Source: Acidimicrobiaceae bacterium (GTDB lineage Bacteria; Actinomycetota; Acidimicrobiia; Acidimicrobiales; MedAcidi-G1). From it: a stretch of DNA of 57,075 nucleotides. The position numbers and the translations under genes were made by a program. Location of the stretch: contig NZBE01000031.1 of NCBI GenBank assembly GCA_002687745.1, positions 1-57,075 of the forward strand, written 5' to 3'. Each line of letters begins with the position of its first letter. Position 1 is the first letter of the stretch. The notes below the pieces were generated by a model. The model was given only the letters and a program-made list of their open reading frames with translations. It did not search any database and was not told where the DNA came from. Below, in pieces: positions 28,063 to 37,434 of this stretch.

Positions 28063-29213
28063 GAGAGGATCTCCATCATCTGACCGACGTCCTTGTCTCC
28101 ACGACCGGAGAGGTTCAACAGGACGGTTCGACCCGCAAGCGCCACCCTTTCACGCGAGACCCAGGCAAGGGCGTGGGCAGGCTCGAGGGCCGGAATGATG
28201 CCCTCCGTCCTGCTGAGGAGCTGGAAGGCCTCCACGACCTCGTCGTCGGCAACCGACTCGTAGCGGGCCCGACCTGTGGCGGCCAGGTAGCTGTGCTCGG
28301 GGCCGACTCCGGGATAGTCGAGGCCAGCGCTGATTGACTCGGCCTCCAGCACCTGACCGAACTCATCCTGCATGAGGTAGGAGGCTGATCCGTGCACCAC
28401 GCCGGGTACGCCCCTTCCGACAGCCGCACCACCGGCAGGCTCGACTCCAACCAGTTCTGCATCGGAGTCGGCAAAGCCCGAGAAGAGCCCTATTGCATTG
28501 GAGCCACCTCCGACGCTGGCGCAGACCACGTCCGGTACGCCGCCAATGAGTTCCTGACACTGACGGCGGGCCTCGGTGCCTATCACCTCCTGAAACCTCC
28601 TGACCATGAGCGGGTACGGATGTGGACCCATCACAGACCCGAGGCAGTAGTAGGAGGACTCTACGGTTGCCACCCAGTCCCGCATCGCCTCGTTGATGGC
28701 GTCCTTCAGGGTGCGGCTGCCCGACATGGCTGTGAGAACCTCGGCACCGAGGAGATGCATGCGAAACACGTTCAACTCCTGGCGCCGGACGTCCACTTCA
28801 CCCATGTAGATCCGGCACTCCATTCCGAGAAGTGCTGCAGCCGTGGCGGTCGCCACCCCGTGCTGCCCGGCGCCGGTCTCTGCCAGAAGGCGATTTCGCC
28901 CCATTCTCCTGGCCAACAGGGCCTGACCGAGGACGTTGTTGATCTTGTGGGAGCCGGTGTGGTTGAGGTCTTCACGTTTCAGGAGAAGGCGCAGCCCAAG
29001 TTCGTCGGAGAGGGCCGGGCACTCCGTGACGGGCGAGGGGCGGCCTGCATAGTTGACGAGAAGGCCGTCCAGTTCAGCCCTGAAGGCCGGATCGGCCCAG
29101 GCCTCGATAAACGCCTCTTCGAGTTCCTGGCAGGCAGGTACGAGGGTTTCAGGTACGAACCGTCCACCGAAGTCGCCGAAACGACCATCGGGTGTCGGGT
29201 CTGAAAGTGTCAT
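28059..29213 (-). CDS. trpB: Tryptophan synthase beta chain
   Basis: A 384-residue pyridoxal-phosphate enzyme that joins indole and serine. The Schiff-base Lys is in HTGSHKINN, and the phosphate loop is GGGSNAIG. It starts with the usual [10 protein letters not shown]. It overlaps trpF by 4 nt (ATGA) and trpA by 4 nt, so the three are translationally coupled. Confidence 0.97.
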   Translation of the reverse strand: MTLSDPTPDGRFGDFGGRFVPETLVPACQELEEAFIEAWADPAFRAELDGLLVNYAGRPSPVTECPALSDELGLRLLLKREDLNHTGSHKINNVLGQALLARRMGRNRLLAETGAGQHGVATATAAALLGMECRIYMGEVDVRRQELNVFRMHLLGAEVLTAMSGSRTLKDAINEAMRDWVATVESSYYCLGSVMGPHPYPLMVRRFQEVIGTEARRQCQELIGGVPDVVCASVGGGSNAIGLFSGFADSDAELVGVEPAGGAAVGRGVPGVVHGSASYLMQDEFGQVLEAESISAGLDYPGVGPEHSYLAATGRARYESVADDEVVEAFQLLSRTEGIIPALEPAHALAWVSRERVALAGRTVLLNLSGRGDKDVGQMMEILS

Positions 29214-29872
29214 TCCTCGGCCTCCCAGTCGAACGGCCGGGGCCTCTGGCTCTCATACGGGACCGCTCTGGGCTCCGCTGAGTGGGCCGCCTCGACAAAC
29301 GCCCGGAGCAGCCGCGGGTCCTTGCGGCCGGGCACGCTCTCGACGCCGCTTGAGACGTCAACCCCGTAGGGGGCCACGCGCTCTATGGCTGAGACGACGT
29401 TTGTGGGATCAAGTCCTCCGGCGAGGATCATCTGCCTGTTGTCGGGGGCACCTTCGGCAAGGGCCCAGTCAAATACCTCGCCGGATCCCGGCAGCGGTGA
29501 ATCCAGGAGCAGCAGTTCGGCGCCGAAGTCGTCGAAACGCTCCAGATCAGGCGACCCGGCCGCGAGTGCCCGAATGGTCACCGGTATGCGTTCGGCGATC
29601 CAGCGACAGTCCCGAGGGGTCTCGTGGCCATGGAGCTGGGCCGCCCGGAGCCCGATTCCGTTCACGACCTCAACGACCCGCTTGGGGCTCTCATCTCGAA
29701 ACACACCCACTGTCATGATGTCGGCCGGGAGTTGCCTCACGATGTCTCTCACGATCGGTACGGCAACCTGGCGGGTTGACGGTGCAAAGACGAAGCCGAC
29801 GGCGTCAGCACCCAGGGCGGTGGCGAGCAGGGCGTCCTCCTCTCTTGTGATGCCGCAGATCTTCACGAACAT
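29210..29872 (-). CDS. trpF: Phosphoribosylanthranilate isomerase
   Basis: A 220-residue TIM barrel catalysing the third step of tryptophan synthesis. It begins with the family signature [12 protein letters not shown], where Cys is the general base, and has [16 protein letters not shown] and the C-terminal VDVSSGVES with the catalytic Asp. About 15 acidic/aromatic residues extend past the usual end. Its ATG has TAGCGT 6 nt upstream, and that box overlaps the trpC stop codon, so trpF can be leaderless from an internal promoter. A separate trpF beside trpC argues against the dual PriA isomerase used by many actinobacteria. Confidence 0.93.
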   Translation of the reverse strand: MFVKICGITREEDALLATALGADAVGFVFAPSTRQVAVPIVRDIVRQLPADIMTVGVFRDESPKRVVEVVNGIGLRAAQLHGHETPRDCRWIAERIPVTIRALAAGSPDLERFDDFGAELLLLDSPLPGSGEVFDWALAEGAPDNRQMILAGGLDPTNVVSAIERVAPYGVDVSSGVESVPGRKDPRLLRAFVEAAHSAEPRAVPYESQRPRPFDWEAEE

Positions 29873-29878
29873 GATGCG

Positions 29879-29884
29879 ACGCTA
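29879..29884 (-). promoter_or_regulatory. -10 box of trpF, overlapping the trpC stop codon
   Basis: TAGCGT on the minus strand, 6 nt before the trpF ATG. The first three bases are the trpC stop codon TAG. Confidence 0.4.
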
Positions 29885-30688
29885 GCCTGCCGTGGTCCCG
29901 GAGGACCCTGAAGCCACCAGGGCTGCCACGGCGCCACCCGGGTCTCCAGAGGTGACCAGCGACTCCCCCACCAGGACAGCCCTGAACCCGGAGTCGTAGA
30001 GCGCAGCAGCATCTGCCCGGGTCCTGACCCCTGACTCGGCAACACGCTCTACACCTGCGGGGATGCGGGCTCCCACCCGCCTGGCCCGGTCGGTATCGAC
30101 CTGGAAGGTGTACAGGTCTCGCTGGTTGACGCCCACAAGGTCTGCTCCTGCGGCCAGCACCCGTTCCAGTTCGGCCTCGTCATGCACCTCGGCCAGCGCA
30201 TCCAGCCCCAGTTCCGTCGCCAGGTCCAGGAAGTCGGACAGTTCGGAGTCGTCGAGGGCCGCAGCTATGAGCAGTACAGCATCGGCTCCCATGAGCGCGG
30301 CATCACACACGTCGCGTGGATCCACGGTGAAGTCCTTTCGCAGGACGGGGAGCGGCACTGCTCCCCTGGCCGAGCGGAGATCAGCAGTGGATCCGCCGAA
30401 ATGGTCCTGATCTGTGAGGACTGAGAGGCACGTGGCTCCTCCATCCATATAGGCGACGGCCATTTCAGCCGGGTCCAGGTCGACTGCCAGGTCACCGCGC
30501 GAAGGGGACCTGCGCTTGATCTCGGCGATCACAGCCATGAGGCCCTCGTCGAGGGACCGGATCGCATTGCGAAAGCCCCGTGGCTGGGCGAACTCCCCGG
30601 CCTCGTCCATCAGGACATTGAGTGAGCGCCTGTCGGTGGCTGCCACGGCACGGTGGTGCTCGAGAATCCGGTCAAGGTAGGTGTCCAC
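29882..30688 (-). CDS. trpC: Indole-3-glycerol phosphate synthase
   Basis: A 268-residue TIM barrel that closes the indole ring. Typical motifs are AEIKRRSPSRGDL (catalytic Lys and substrate loop), YMDGGATCLSVLTD, LRKDFTVDPRDV, LAEVHDEAEL and VGVNQRDLYTF. Gly-rich AESGVRTRAD binds phosphate. The GTG at 30688 has TAGCCT 6 nt upstream, making it the leaderless head of trpC-F-B-A. It is divergent from the response-regulator gene, with 147 bp between starts. Confidence 0.96.
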   Translation of the reverse strand: MDTYLDRILEHHRAVAATDRRSLNVLMDEAGEFAQPRGFRNAIRSLDEGLMAVIAEIKRRSPSRGDLAVDLDPAEMAVAYMDGGATCLSVLTDQDHFGGSTADLRSARGAVPLPVLRKDFTVDPRDVCDAALMGADAVLLIAAALDDSELSDFLDLATELGLDALAEVHDEAELERVLAAGADLVGVNQRDLYTFQVDTDRARRVGARIPAGVERVAESGVRTRADAAALYDSGFRAVLVGESLVTSGDPGGAVAALVASGSSGTTAG

Positions 30689-30694
30689 ACCCCG

Positions 30695-30700
30695 AGGCTA
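30695..30700 (-). promoter_or_regulatory. -10 box of leaderless trpC
   Basis: TAGCCT on the minus strand, 6 nt before the GTG at 30688. Confidence 0.5.
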
Positions 30701-30835
30701 ACCAGAGGCTCAACGGGCATATGGACCATTTCGGGCCGCCTCGCCCCGGTCATCAGGTCCTAACCGTTCCATCACATTGATCGGGCATCATCAAGCAGGT
30801 GTCCACGCCACATGGCGTGCCAGCATGGAGAGGTC

Positions 30836-31513
30836 ATGTCGGAACAGACTGTGGTCGTGGTGGTCGAGGACGATCCGAATATCGCCGACCTCGTCGACAT
30901 GTACCTGCGTCGCGACGAGCACCGCGTGTACCAGGCGTCCACCGGTGAGAAGGCCCTCGAGGTGATCGGTCAGCGGCGCCCCGACCTTGTGATTCTCGAC
31001 ATTGGCCTGCCTGGTGAGATTGACGGATTCGAGTGTTGCCGCAGGATCCGGGCGGAATCTGATGTTCCTGTGATCATGCTGACCGCCCGCGACGACGAGA
31101 TCGACAGGGTGATCGGTTTCGAGTTGGGAGCAGACGACTACGTAACCAAGCCCTTCAGCCCCCGCGAGTTGGCTGCCAGGGTAAAGGCGGTTCTGCGACG
31201 GTCGGGGACACCCCGTGGGCCTGTCGACGGCGTGTACGAGTTGGGCAGCGTCCTGCTTGACCCTGCCCGCCGCGAGGTCCTGCTCGATGGCGAACCGGTT
31301 CCCCTGGCATCCCGGGAATTCTCCCTTCTTCTGTTCCTTCTCGAGAACAGGGGACTTGCCCTGAGCCGAAGGCAGCTTCTGGACGGCGCTTGGGAGGTCG
31401 ACTGGATCGGAGACGAACGGACAGTCGACGTACATGTTCGCCAACTCAGACGCAAGCTCGGGCCCGACCTTCCCCTCGAGACCATTTCCGGCCTCGGGTA
31501 TCGACTGGGATGA
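30836..31513 (+). CDS. OmpR-family response regulator
   Basis: A 225-residue transcription factor. The receiver domain has EDD (11-13), phosphoacceptor Asp55 in VILDIGLPG, Thr in LTARDDE and Lys in YVTKPFSP. The C-terminal winged helix ends with WIGDERTVDVHVRQLRRKL and ISGLGYRLG, as in OmpR/PhoB proteins. A GGAGAGG site precedes the ATG at 30836. The kinase gene follows after 10 nt. The pair lies between trpC and trpE on the opposite strand; its targets are unknown. Confidence 0.93.
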   Translation: MSEQTVVVVVEDDPNIADLVDMYLRRDEHRVYQASTGEKALEVIGQRRPDLVILDIGLPGEIDGFECCRRIRAESDVPVIMLTARDDEIDRVIGFELGADDYVTKPFSPRELAARVKAVLRRSGTPRGPVDGVYELGSVLLDPARREVLLDGEPVPLASREFSLLLFLLENRGLALSRRQLLDGAWEVDWIGDERTVDVHVRQLRRKLGPDLPLETISGLGYRLG

Positions 31514-31523
31514 GGACCGCCTG

Positions 31524-32903
31524 ATGCGCAGACGCCTTCTCACTGCCCTGGTGGGAGCGGTTGTGGCCGCCCTCCTGGCGGTTGGCGTGGTCACCGTGGC
31601 CCTCGTGAGGCTTGCTGCCTATGACACGACCGTTGAACACCTCGAGAACAGTGCCACGACCTTGGCGACCGTGATCGGCGGGTCGATTGCAGCCGACGTC
31701 CATGTTCCCCTCCTCGCCAGAGGACGCATGCAGCGGCTCAGCAGGTCGCTCGGGGTCGAGAACATCGGCGTCCTCCTCTTGATGCCCCATCCCTCGATGC
31801 CACCCCGGATCCTGGCGGAACTTCCCGAGGGGCTGACCCCGGCCGATCTGGATCCCGATGTTCTCGTGGCCACGGGTACAAGCAGTGGCCGCGTCGGCGA
31901 CAACGCATGGGCCGCAGCCACCTCTGCCGCCGATGTGGGACGCTCTCCCATCGTCATCGTCGTGGTCAGCAGCGGCCTGTTCGCCCCTCTCGGACCATCC
32001 GGCCGCTGGTTCCTGGTTGCAGCGGCTGTGACAGTCGTCGGGGCCGCCGTGGTCGCAGTCCGCCTCAGCAAGAGCCTGGCGCTGCCCCTTGTCGAGGCGA
32101 CCGAGGCAACCCTGCGCATCGCCGGCGGTGAGCTGGAGACCCGCCTCCCCGAGCCACCGCCCGGCAACCTGGACGAACCCGCCGAGTTGGCGAGAGCCGT
32201 GAACGCCATGGCCGAGAGCCTCGAGAGATCACGGGGCCTTGAGCGCCAGTTCCTGTTGTCCGTGTCGCACGACCTCCGAACCCCGATGACCTCCATACAG
32301 GGCTACGCCGAGGCCCTCAGCGACGGCACCATCGACGATGCACGCCGTGCCGGCGGCGTCATACTCGACGAGGCCCGGCGTCTGGATCGCCTCATCCACG
32401 ACCTCCTGGACCTGGCCAGACTCGACTCAAGGCGTTTCAACCTTGACCTGCACCCGACCGATGTCGGGGCTGCAACCGAGCGGTCCGTCGACGGCTTTGT
32501 GCCGGCCGCCTCAGGTAGCGGCGTGGAGTTGAATGTCTCGTCACCAGCTGATCCCGTGATTGCCAGAATCGACACCGACCGGTGGGGCCAGGTCGTGGGC
32601 AACCTGATTGAGAATGCCCTACGCCACGCCTCAGGCCGAGTCGACATCGAGGTGACCGGCACCCCGGGGCATGTCCACCTGAGCGTCACCGACGACGGCC
32701 CGGGAATCGCCGCTGAGGACCTGCCACATTTGTTCGAGCGTCTCTACGTCTCCAAGAGGAACCCGGCCAGCCAGGAGTCGGGCTCGGGTCTCGGCCTTGC
32801 CATTGTCAGGGAACTGGTTCAGGCCATGAACGGACAGGTCTCGGCAGAATCAGCGCCTGGCGGTGGTGCACGCCTGACGGTCACTGTGCCGGCGCTGCCC
32901 TGA
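31524..32903 (+). CDS. Sensor histidine kinase
   Basis: A 459-residue membrane kinase. Transmembrane helices lie at about 5-28 and 162-181, flanking an extracytoplasmic sensor region of about 130 residues. A HAMP-like linker (about 182-235) precedes the H-box SVSHDLRTPM with phosphorylated His249. The ATPase domain has the N-box NLIENALRHA, G1 DDGPGIA, F-box LFERLY and G2 SGLGLAIV. The ATG at 31524 was chosen because it directly precedes the first membrane helix. It pairs with the regulator just upstream. The stop faces the trpE stop with 23 bp between. Confidence 0.92.
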   Translation: MRRRLLTALVGAVVAALLAVGVVTVALVRLAAYDTTVEHLENSATTLATVIGGSIAADVHVPLLARGRMQRLSRSLGVENIGVLLLMPHPSMPPRILAELPEGLTPADLDPDVLVATGTSSGRVGDNAWAAATSAADVGRSPIVIVVVSSGLFAPLGPSGRWFLVAAAVTVVGAAVVAVRLSKSLALPLVEATEATLRIAGGELETRLPEPPPGNLDEPAELARAVNAMAESLERSRGLERQFLLSVSHDLRTPMTSIQGYAEALSDGTIDDARRAGGVILDEARRLDRLIHDLLDLARLDSRRFNLDLHPTDVGAATERSVDGFVPAASGSGVELNVSSPADPVIARIDTDRWGQVVGNLIENALRHASGRVDIEVTGTPGHVHLSVTDDGPGIAAEDLPHLFERLYVSKRNPASQESGSGLGLAIVRELVQAMNGQVSAESAPGGGARLTVTVPALP

Positions 32904-32926
32904 GGACGTCGGTCGCTCTGCAGCGG

Positions 32927-34438
32927 TCAGTCGGTCGCCGAACGGGCTGCTGTCATTCGACGGGCCGCCGGTATGGCAACGAGCAGTGCCCTGGCCTTGC
33001 TGCGGCACTCCTCGTACTCGGACTCGGGCACGCTGTCGGCAACAATTCCGGCGCCCGCCTGCACCGATGCGATCCCGTCCTTGACGAGCATGGTGCGTAT
33101 CGCAATAGCCGTGTCGATGTTGCCCGAAAAGTCGAAGTAGCCGATCACGCCCGCATAGGGCCCCCGCTTTACGGGCTCCAGCTGGTCGATGATCTCCATC
33201 GCCCTCACCTTGGGGGCTCCCGAGACCGTGCCCGCAGGCAGCGTCGCCCGCAGGACGTCGATCGGGGTGCAGCCTTGAGCCAGGTCTCCGGCAACCTGAC
33301 TGGTCAGGTGCATCACGTGGCTGTACCGCTCGAGGGTCATCATCTCCTCGACCTTCTCAGAACCGAACTCCACCACACGACCGACGTCATTTCGGGCCAG
33401 GTCCACGAGCATCACGTGCTCGGCCCGTTCCTTTGGATCCTCAGCCAGTTCGGCTGACATGCGCCTGTCATCGGCCTCTGTGCTGCCGCGACGCCTGGTG
33501 CCTGCAATCGGCCGGGAGATGACGCGCCCATCGAGGAGTTGGACCATTGGCTCCGGCGAGGAACCCACGACGGTCATTTCCGGGTAGCGCAGGAAGTACA
33601 TGTAGGGGCTGGGGTTGATCTGTCGCAGCACCCTGTACACGTCGAAGGGCTCTGCATCGAGTTCCACATCGAAGCGTTGCGACAGCACCACCTGGAAGAT
33701 GTCACCGCAGAGGATGTGTTCCCTGGCTGCCTCCACCGCCAGGCAGTAGTCACGTCGGCTCATGGAGGAGGTGGTCTCGGGGGCCTCATCGGCCTGGTCC
33801 GGGGGCATCATCAACGGCTCATCAAGCGGGAGTGCTCCGGCAGCGGCAAGGCTGTCGAGCCGGTCCTGGGCCTCTGAGTAGAGCGAGTCCAGGACGGATC
33901 CATCGGCCGACTCGGGAACCACGATGTTGGCGATCAGGACCGCCCTCTGCCTCCAGTGGTCAATCGCGACCATGTCGCCGATGACAGACATCACTCCGTC
34001 GGGAAAACCCCGGTCATCGGGCGGTGAATCCGACAGGTGCTCGACCTCGCGCACCACGTCGTACCCGAGAAAGCCCATAAGGCCGCCATGTAGTGGTGGC
34101 AGGCCCGCTATATCAGGTGATCTGAAGTGCTCGAGGAGGCCCTGCATCGCCGCCAGGAGGCCATCGTCGACGCTCACGCCCTCAGGGAGCGCTCCCTCGG
34201 AAGTGAGAGACCCGCCTGACAGGGTGAGGGTGTGGGAGGGGTTGAGGCCGATGAACGACCAGCGGCCCCAGGTTTCGCCCCTGTCGACGCTCTCGAGCAG
34301 GAAGCCGTTGCCGTCTCCGACGCAGCGGGTGAACAGCGCCACCGGCGTGGTCAGGTCGGCGAGGAGTTCACGCCAGACGGGCACGACACTGTGGGATGCG
34401 GCCAGGCGACCGAATTCCTCTCTTCCGGGTCCGTCCAC
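32927..34438 (-). CDS. trpE: Anthranilate synthase component I
   Basis: A 503-residue enzyme forming anthranilate from chorismate. The N-terminal half carries the feedback-inhibition region (LLESVDRGETWGRWSFIG). The catalytic half has QVVLSQRF, PSPYMYFLR, GSSPEP, the signature PIAGTRRRG, LVDLARNDVGRV and LPAGTVSGAPKVRAMEII. The GTG at 34438 lies 4 nt after the hisI stop; an open extension upstream is out of frame with hisI and spurious. No glutaminase subunit gene (trpG) or trpD is in the window. It is cotranscribed with hisI rather than with the other trp genes. Confidence 0.95.
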   Translation of the reverse strand: MDGPGREEFGRLAASHSVVPVWRELLADLTTPVALFTRCVGDGNGFLLESVDRGETWGRWSFIGLNPSHTLTLSGGSLTSEGALPEGVSVDDGLLAAMQGLLEHFRSPDIAGLPPLHGGLMGFLGYDVVREVEHLSDSPPDDRGFPDGVMSVIGDMVAIDHWRQRAVLIANIVVPESADGSVLDSLYSEAQDRLDSLAAAGALPLDEPLMMPPDQADEAPETTSSMSRRDYCLAVEAAREHILCGDIFQVVLSQRFDVELDAEPFDVYRVLRQINPSPYMYFLRYPEMTVVGSSPEPMVQLLDGRVISRPIAGTRRRGSTEADDRRMSAELAEDPKERAEHVMLVDLARNDVGRVVEFGSEKVEEMMTLERYSHVMHLTSQVAGDLAQGCTPIDVLRATLPAGTVSGAPKVRAMEIIDQLEPVKRGPYAGVIGYFDFSGNIDTAIAIRTMLVKDGIASVQAGAGIVADSVPESEYEECRSKARALLVAIPAARRMTAARSATD

Positions 34439-34442
34439 GTGA

Positions 34443-34823
34443 TCAGGTGTCGTCGCCGCCGAACGGACTGAAGAAACACGTGTACTCCCCTGTGTGGCAG
34501 GCGCCGTTGCCCTCCTGGTCGACCACGAACAGGAGGGTGTCGCCGTCGCAGTCGAAGTAGGCCTCGCGTACGTACTGCCGGTCACCCGAGGTCTCGCCCT
34601 TGCACCAGTACTCCTGGCGGCTACGGCTCCAGAACCAGGTTCTCCCGGTCTGGAGCGTCTGGGCAAGCGAGTCGGCGTTCACCCAGGCCATCATCAGGAC
34701 ACGGCCCGTGTCGGCCTCCTGGACTATTGCGGGCACGAGGCCGTCATCGTTGTATGTGACGGCAGCCAACTGTTCCTCCGAAGCGGAAATCGGCCTGCCG
34801 CGACGGGCGGAGGGGTCGGTCAT
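34443..34823 (-). CDS. hisI: Phosphoribosyl-AMP cyclohydrolase
   Basis: A 126-residue metal enzyme opening the purine ring of phosphoribosyl-AMP in histidine synthesis. It has [31 protein letters not shown] and the metal-binding DCDGDTLLF and [10 protein letters not shown] motifs. It is a stand-alone HisI with no HisE pyrophosphohydrolase domain. The ATG has TAGGCT 6 nt upstream, so it starts its own leaderless transcript, continuing into trpE. Confidence 0.95.
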   Translation of the reverse strand: MTDPSARRGRPISASEEQLAAVTYNDDGLVPAIVQEADTGRVLMMAWVNADSLAQTLQTGRTWFWSRSRQEYWCKGETSGDRQYVREAYFDCDGDTLLFVVDQEGNGACHTGEYTCFFSPFGGDDT

Positions 34824-34829
34824 TGCCTC

Positions 34830-34835
34830 AGCCTA
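34830..34835 (-). promoter_or_regulatory. -10 box of leaderless hisI-trpE
   Basis: TAGGCT on the minus strand, 6 nt before the hisI ATG. Confidence 0.5.
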
Positions 34836-34892
34836 CGGTCACGCAGATGTCACGCGAAGTGCATTTGACGGGCCGGTCATGATGCGGAGCGA

Positions 34893-35294
34893 TCAGAGGT
34901 AGAGGCCCGTGCTTCCCTCTTCGAGACGCCGGGCAGCCACGGCGTGGATGTCACGTTCCCGGACGATTATGTAGTCGAGGCCCCGCACCTCCACCTCGTA
35001 GCGGTCCTCAGGGTTGAACAGCACCTGGTCGCCGACCTCCATGGCCCTGACATTGGGCCCTGTTGCGATCACCTCTGCCCAGGCAAGGCGTTTGCCCAAC
35101 TGGGCAGTCGCAGGAATCAGGATTCCGCCCGACGAACGCCTCTCACCCTCTGCTCCGTCGATGCCGACCAGTATCCGGTCGTTGAGCATCTTGATGGGTA
35201 GTCCGTCGGCGTCAGAAGGGCCCGGGACTGCTGTTACCGCTGGTTTGTCCACGGTGGGAACGGTACCCAGCGGGACGGCCAATGTGCGGCGCAC
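34893..35294 (-). CDS. GroES-like co-chaperonin domain protein
   Basis: A 133-residue protein whose last 95 residues follow the Cpn10 pattern: IKMLNDRILVGID, SSGGILIPATAQ, AEVIATGPN, VGDQVLFNPED and YIIVRERDIHAV. The first 33 residues are an Ala/Val/Pro-rich extension without known match, so the true start may be later. It begins directly after the hisF stop (TGA then GTG), so it is translationally linked to the histidine operon. No groEL is in the window. Whether it serves the main chaperonin or is a specialised paralogue cannot be told. Confidence 0.8.
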   Translation of the reverse strand: MRRTLAVPLGTVPTVDKPAVTAVPGPSDADGLPIKMLNDRILVGIDGAEGERRSSGGILIPATAQLGKRLAWAEVIATGPNVRAMEVGDQVLFNPEDRYEVEVRGLDYIIVRERDIHAVAARRLEEGSTGLYL

Positions 35295-36068
35295 TCAGGA
35301 ACCGGCAGGCCGGACGGCTACCCCTGCTGCCGCCATGTGTGCCTTCGCCGCAGCGATCGTGTGTTCACCGAAGTGGAAGATCGATGCGGCCAGCACGGCA
35401 TCGGCCAGGCCATCCACCGCCCCTGCGACGAGGTGATCGAGGTTGCCCACCCCTCCGCTTGCAATCAGGGGAACGCCTACCGCCCTTCCGACGGCCAGCA
35501 GCATCGGTATGTCGAATCCGTCGCGTGTGCCGTCGCTGTCCATGGAGGTCAACAGGATCTCGCCTGCCCCCATCTGGTCGGCCATGGTGGCCCATCCGAC
35601 GGCATCGAGACCCGTTGGGGTCCTGCCGCCGTGGATGAACACCTCAAAACCGCTGTCGGTCTCACCGTTGCGTCGACCATCAACAGCGACAACCACACAC
35701 TGCTCTCCGAACTCGGCAGCCAGTTCACCGATCAGGCCCGGCCTCTCGACGGCTGCGGTGTTGACCGAGACCTTGTCGGCTCCTGCACGCAGTATGGCCC
35801 TGGCATCCTCGACGCTGCGGATTCCGCCTCCGACCGTGAAGGGAATGAACACCTCCTCGGCTGTGTGGCGAACCATGTCGATGGTGGTCTCACGGGAATC
35901 CGAGGAGGCCGTTATGTCGAGGAAGACCAACTCGTCGGCGCCCTCATCGTCGTAGCGCCTCGCCAGCTCGACCGGGTCACCGGCATCGCGCAGGTCGACG
36001 AAGTTGACCCCCTTCACAACCCGTCCGCCATCGACATCGAGGCAGGGGATGACCCTCACGGTTCTCAT
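35295..36068 (-). CDS. hisF: Imidazole glycerol phosphate synthase, cyclase subunit
   Basis: A 257-residue TIM barrel that makes imidazole glycerol phosphate and AICAR using ammonia from HisH. Catalytic Asp residues are in [17 protein letters not shown] and [12 protein letters not shown]. Phosphate-binding motifs [11 protein letters not shown] and [11 protein letters not shown] are intact. It overlaps hisA as ATGA. Confidence 0.96.
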   Translation of the reverse strand: MRTVRVIPCLDVDGGRVVKGVNFVDLRDAGDPVELARRYDDEGADELVFLDITASSDSRETTIDMVRHTAEEVFIPFTVGGGIRSVEDARAILRAGADKVSVNTAAVERPGLIGELAAEFGEQCVVVAVDGRRNGETDSGFEVFIHGGRTPTGLDAVGWATMADQMGAGEILLTSMDSDGTRDGFDIPMLLAVGRAVGVPLIASGGVGNLDHLVAGAVDGLADAVLAASIFHFGEHTIAAAKAHMAAAGVAVRPAGS

Positions 36069-36799
36069 TTCCGCGCCATGGCCCTGACAGCCTCTTCAAG
36101 GTCGACCGTTCCCTCGTAGAGGGCCTTACCGAGAATGATCCCGCCGATTCCACTTCCGTTCTCGTTCAGGGCGGCCAGCACCTTCAGGTCTTCGAGGTGC
36201 CCAACCCCTCCTGAAGCAATCACCTCAACCTCCGTTTCCCTCAGAGCAGCGCACAGGAGGTCGGTATCGGGGCCTTCCAGGGTGCCATCCCTGTGGATCT
36301 GGGTAACTACGAAGGCATCAACTGATGCCGGATCAAACCGCCCGATCGCTTCAGCGAGGGTCAGGCCACTCCCCTGTGTCCAACCCCGCAGGGCCACCTC
36401 CTCGCCTCTGACGTCGATTCCGACCGCCACGGCACCCATTTCCGCGACCTGGGCGACGAGGGCAGGATTCTCAAGGGCGGCAGTTCCCATCACCACACGC
36501 CTGACACCCGCATCGAAGAGGGCCTGCGCGTCTGCGATGGAGCGAACGCCACCCCCTGCCTGTACAGGTATGTCCAGGGCTGACGCCACTGCTCCGACAG
36601 CAGCCCGGTTGGCGGGGTCACCGGTGAGAGCCGCATCCAGGTCGACGATGTGCAGCCATGGCGCTCCGGCGGCCTCGAAGCGGCGCGCCTGTTCGACCGG
36701 GTCGTCGCCGTAGACGGTCTCGCGGCCAAAGTCCCCCTCGAGGAGCCTCACAAGCCGGCCACCCCTCAGGTCTACAGCCGGATAGAGCGCCGGGGCCAT
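36065..36799 (-). CDS. hisA: Phosphoribosylformimino-AICAR ribotide isomerase
   Basis: A 244-residue TIM barrel paralogous to His[20 protein letters not shown] carries the catalytic Asp, followed by [23 protein letters not shown] and [11 protein letters not shown]. The ATG at 36799 overlaps the hisH stop (ATGA), which fixes the start; an open extension upstream is inside hisH. In many actinobacteria this enzyme (PriA) also does the TrpF step, but here trpF is present, so a single function is likely. Confidence 0.95.
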   Translation of the reverse strand: MAPALYPAVDLRGGRLVRLLEGDFGRETVYGDDPVEQARRFEAAGAPWLHIVDLDAALTGDPANRAAVGAVASALDIPVQAGGGVRSIADAQALFDAGVRRVVMGTAALENPALVAQVAEMGAVAVGIDVRGEEVALRGWTQGSGLTLAEAIGRFDPASVDAFVVTQIHRDGTLEGPDTDLLCAALRETEVEVIASGGVGHLEDLKVLAALNENGSGIGGIILGKALYEGTVDLEEAVRAMARK

Positions 36800-37434
36800 C
36801 AACTGCCACCGGGGAGCGACTTGACGAAGTTGCCGAGGACCTTCAGCCCCGTGCGTCCGGACTTCTCGGGGTGGAACTGGACTCCCCAGAGGTTCCCCCT
36901 GCGCACGGCGGCACACAGCGGCGTGCCGTATTCGCAGGTGGCCACGGTGGCCGGACCGATCTCTGCGGCGTATCCGTGGACGAAGTACATCCAGGCACCT
37001 TCCGGCAGGCCCGCAAGGAGCGCTTCACCGTCTGTGATGTCGAGGCGGTTCCACTGCATCTGAGGACACTTCACGCCACCCGTGATGCGTCTGACCCGCC
37101 CCTCGATCACGCCGAGGCCCTGACTGCCGGAGGACTCGTCGCTGCCGTCAAACAGCATCTGCATTCCCACACAGATACCCAGGAAGGGCCTGCCGCCGGC
37201 GGCAGCGTCGACAGCGGCTTCCCGCGCAGTATCGGTCAGCCCTGACGCGTCAAGCGCCGCGAGACAGCGCCCGAAGGCTCCGACACCGGGCAGGACTATT
37301 CCGGCCGCTTCGTCGATGCGGTCCCTGTCTGCCGTGAGGGCGGCATTGGCACCCATCCGCTGGAGCGCCTTTTGAGCCGACCTCAGGTTGCCGATGCCGT
37401 AGTCGAGGACAGCGACAGGTGGCCCGTCGGTCAC
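36799..37434 (-). CDS. hisH: Imidazole glycerol phosphate synthase, glutaminase subunit
   Basis: A 211-residue class I glutamine amidotransferase that feeds ammonia to HisF. DYGIGNLRS begins the protein; the nucleophilic Cys is in GICVGMQMLF, and the His and Glu are in VQFHPEKSG. GTG start overlapping the hisB stop. Confidence 0.95.
   Translation of the reverse strand: MTDGPPVAVLDYGIGNLRSAQKALQRMGANAALTADRDRIDEAAGIVLPGVGAFGRCLAALDASGLTDTAREAAVDAAAGGRPFLGICVGMQMLFDGSDESSGSQGLGVIEGRVRRITGGVKCPQMQWNRLDITDGEALLAGLPEGAWMYFVHGYAAEIGPATVATCEYGTPLCAAVRRGNLWGVQFHPEKSGRTGLKVLGNFVKSLPGGS

Noticed and set aside
34439-34666. N-terminal extension of trpE
   Set aside because: It overlaps hisI in another frame and has no resemblance to TrpE.
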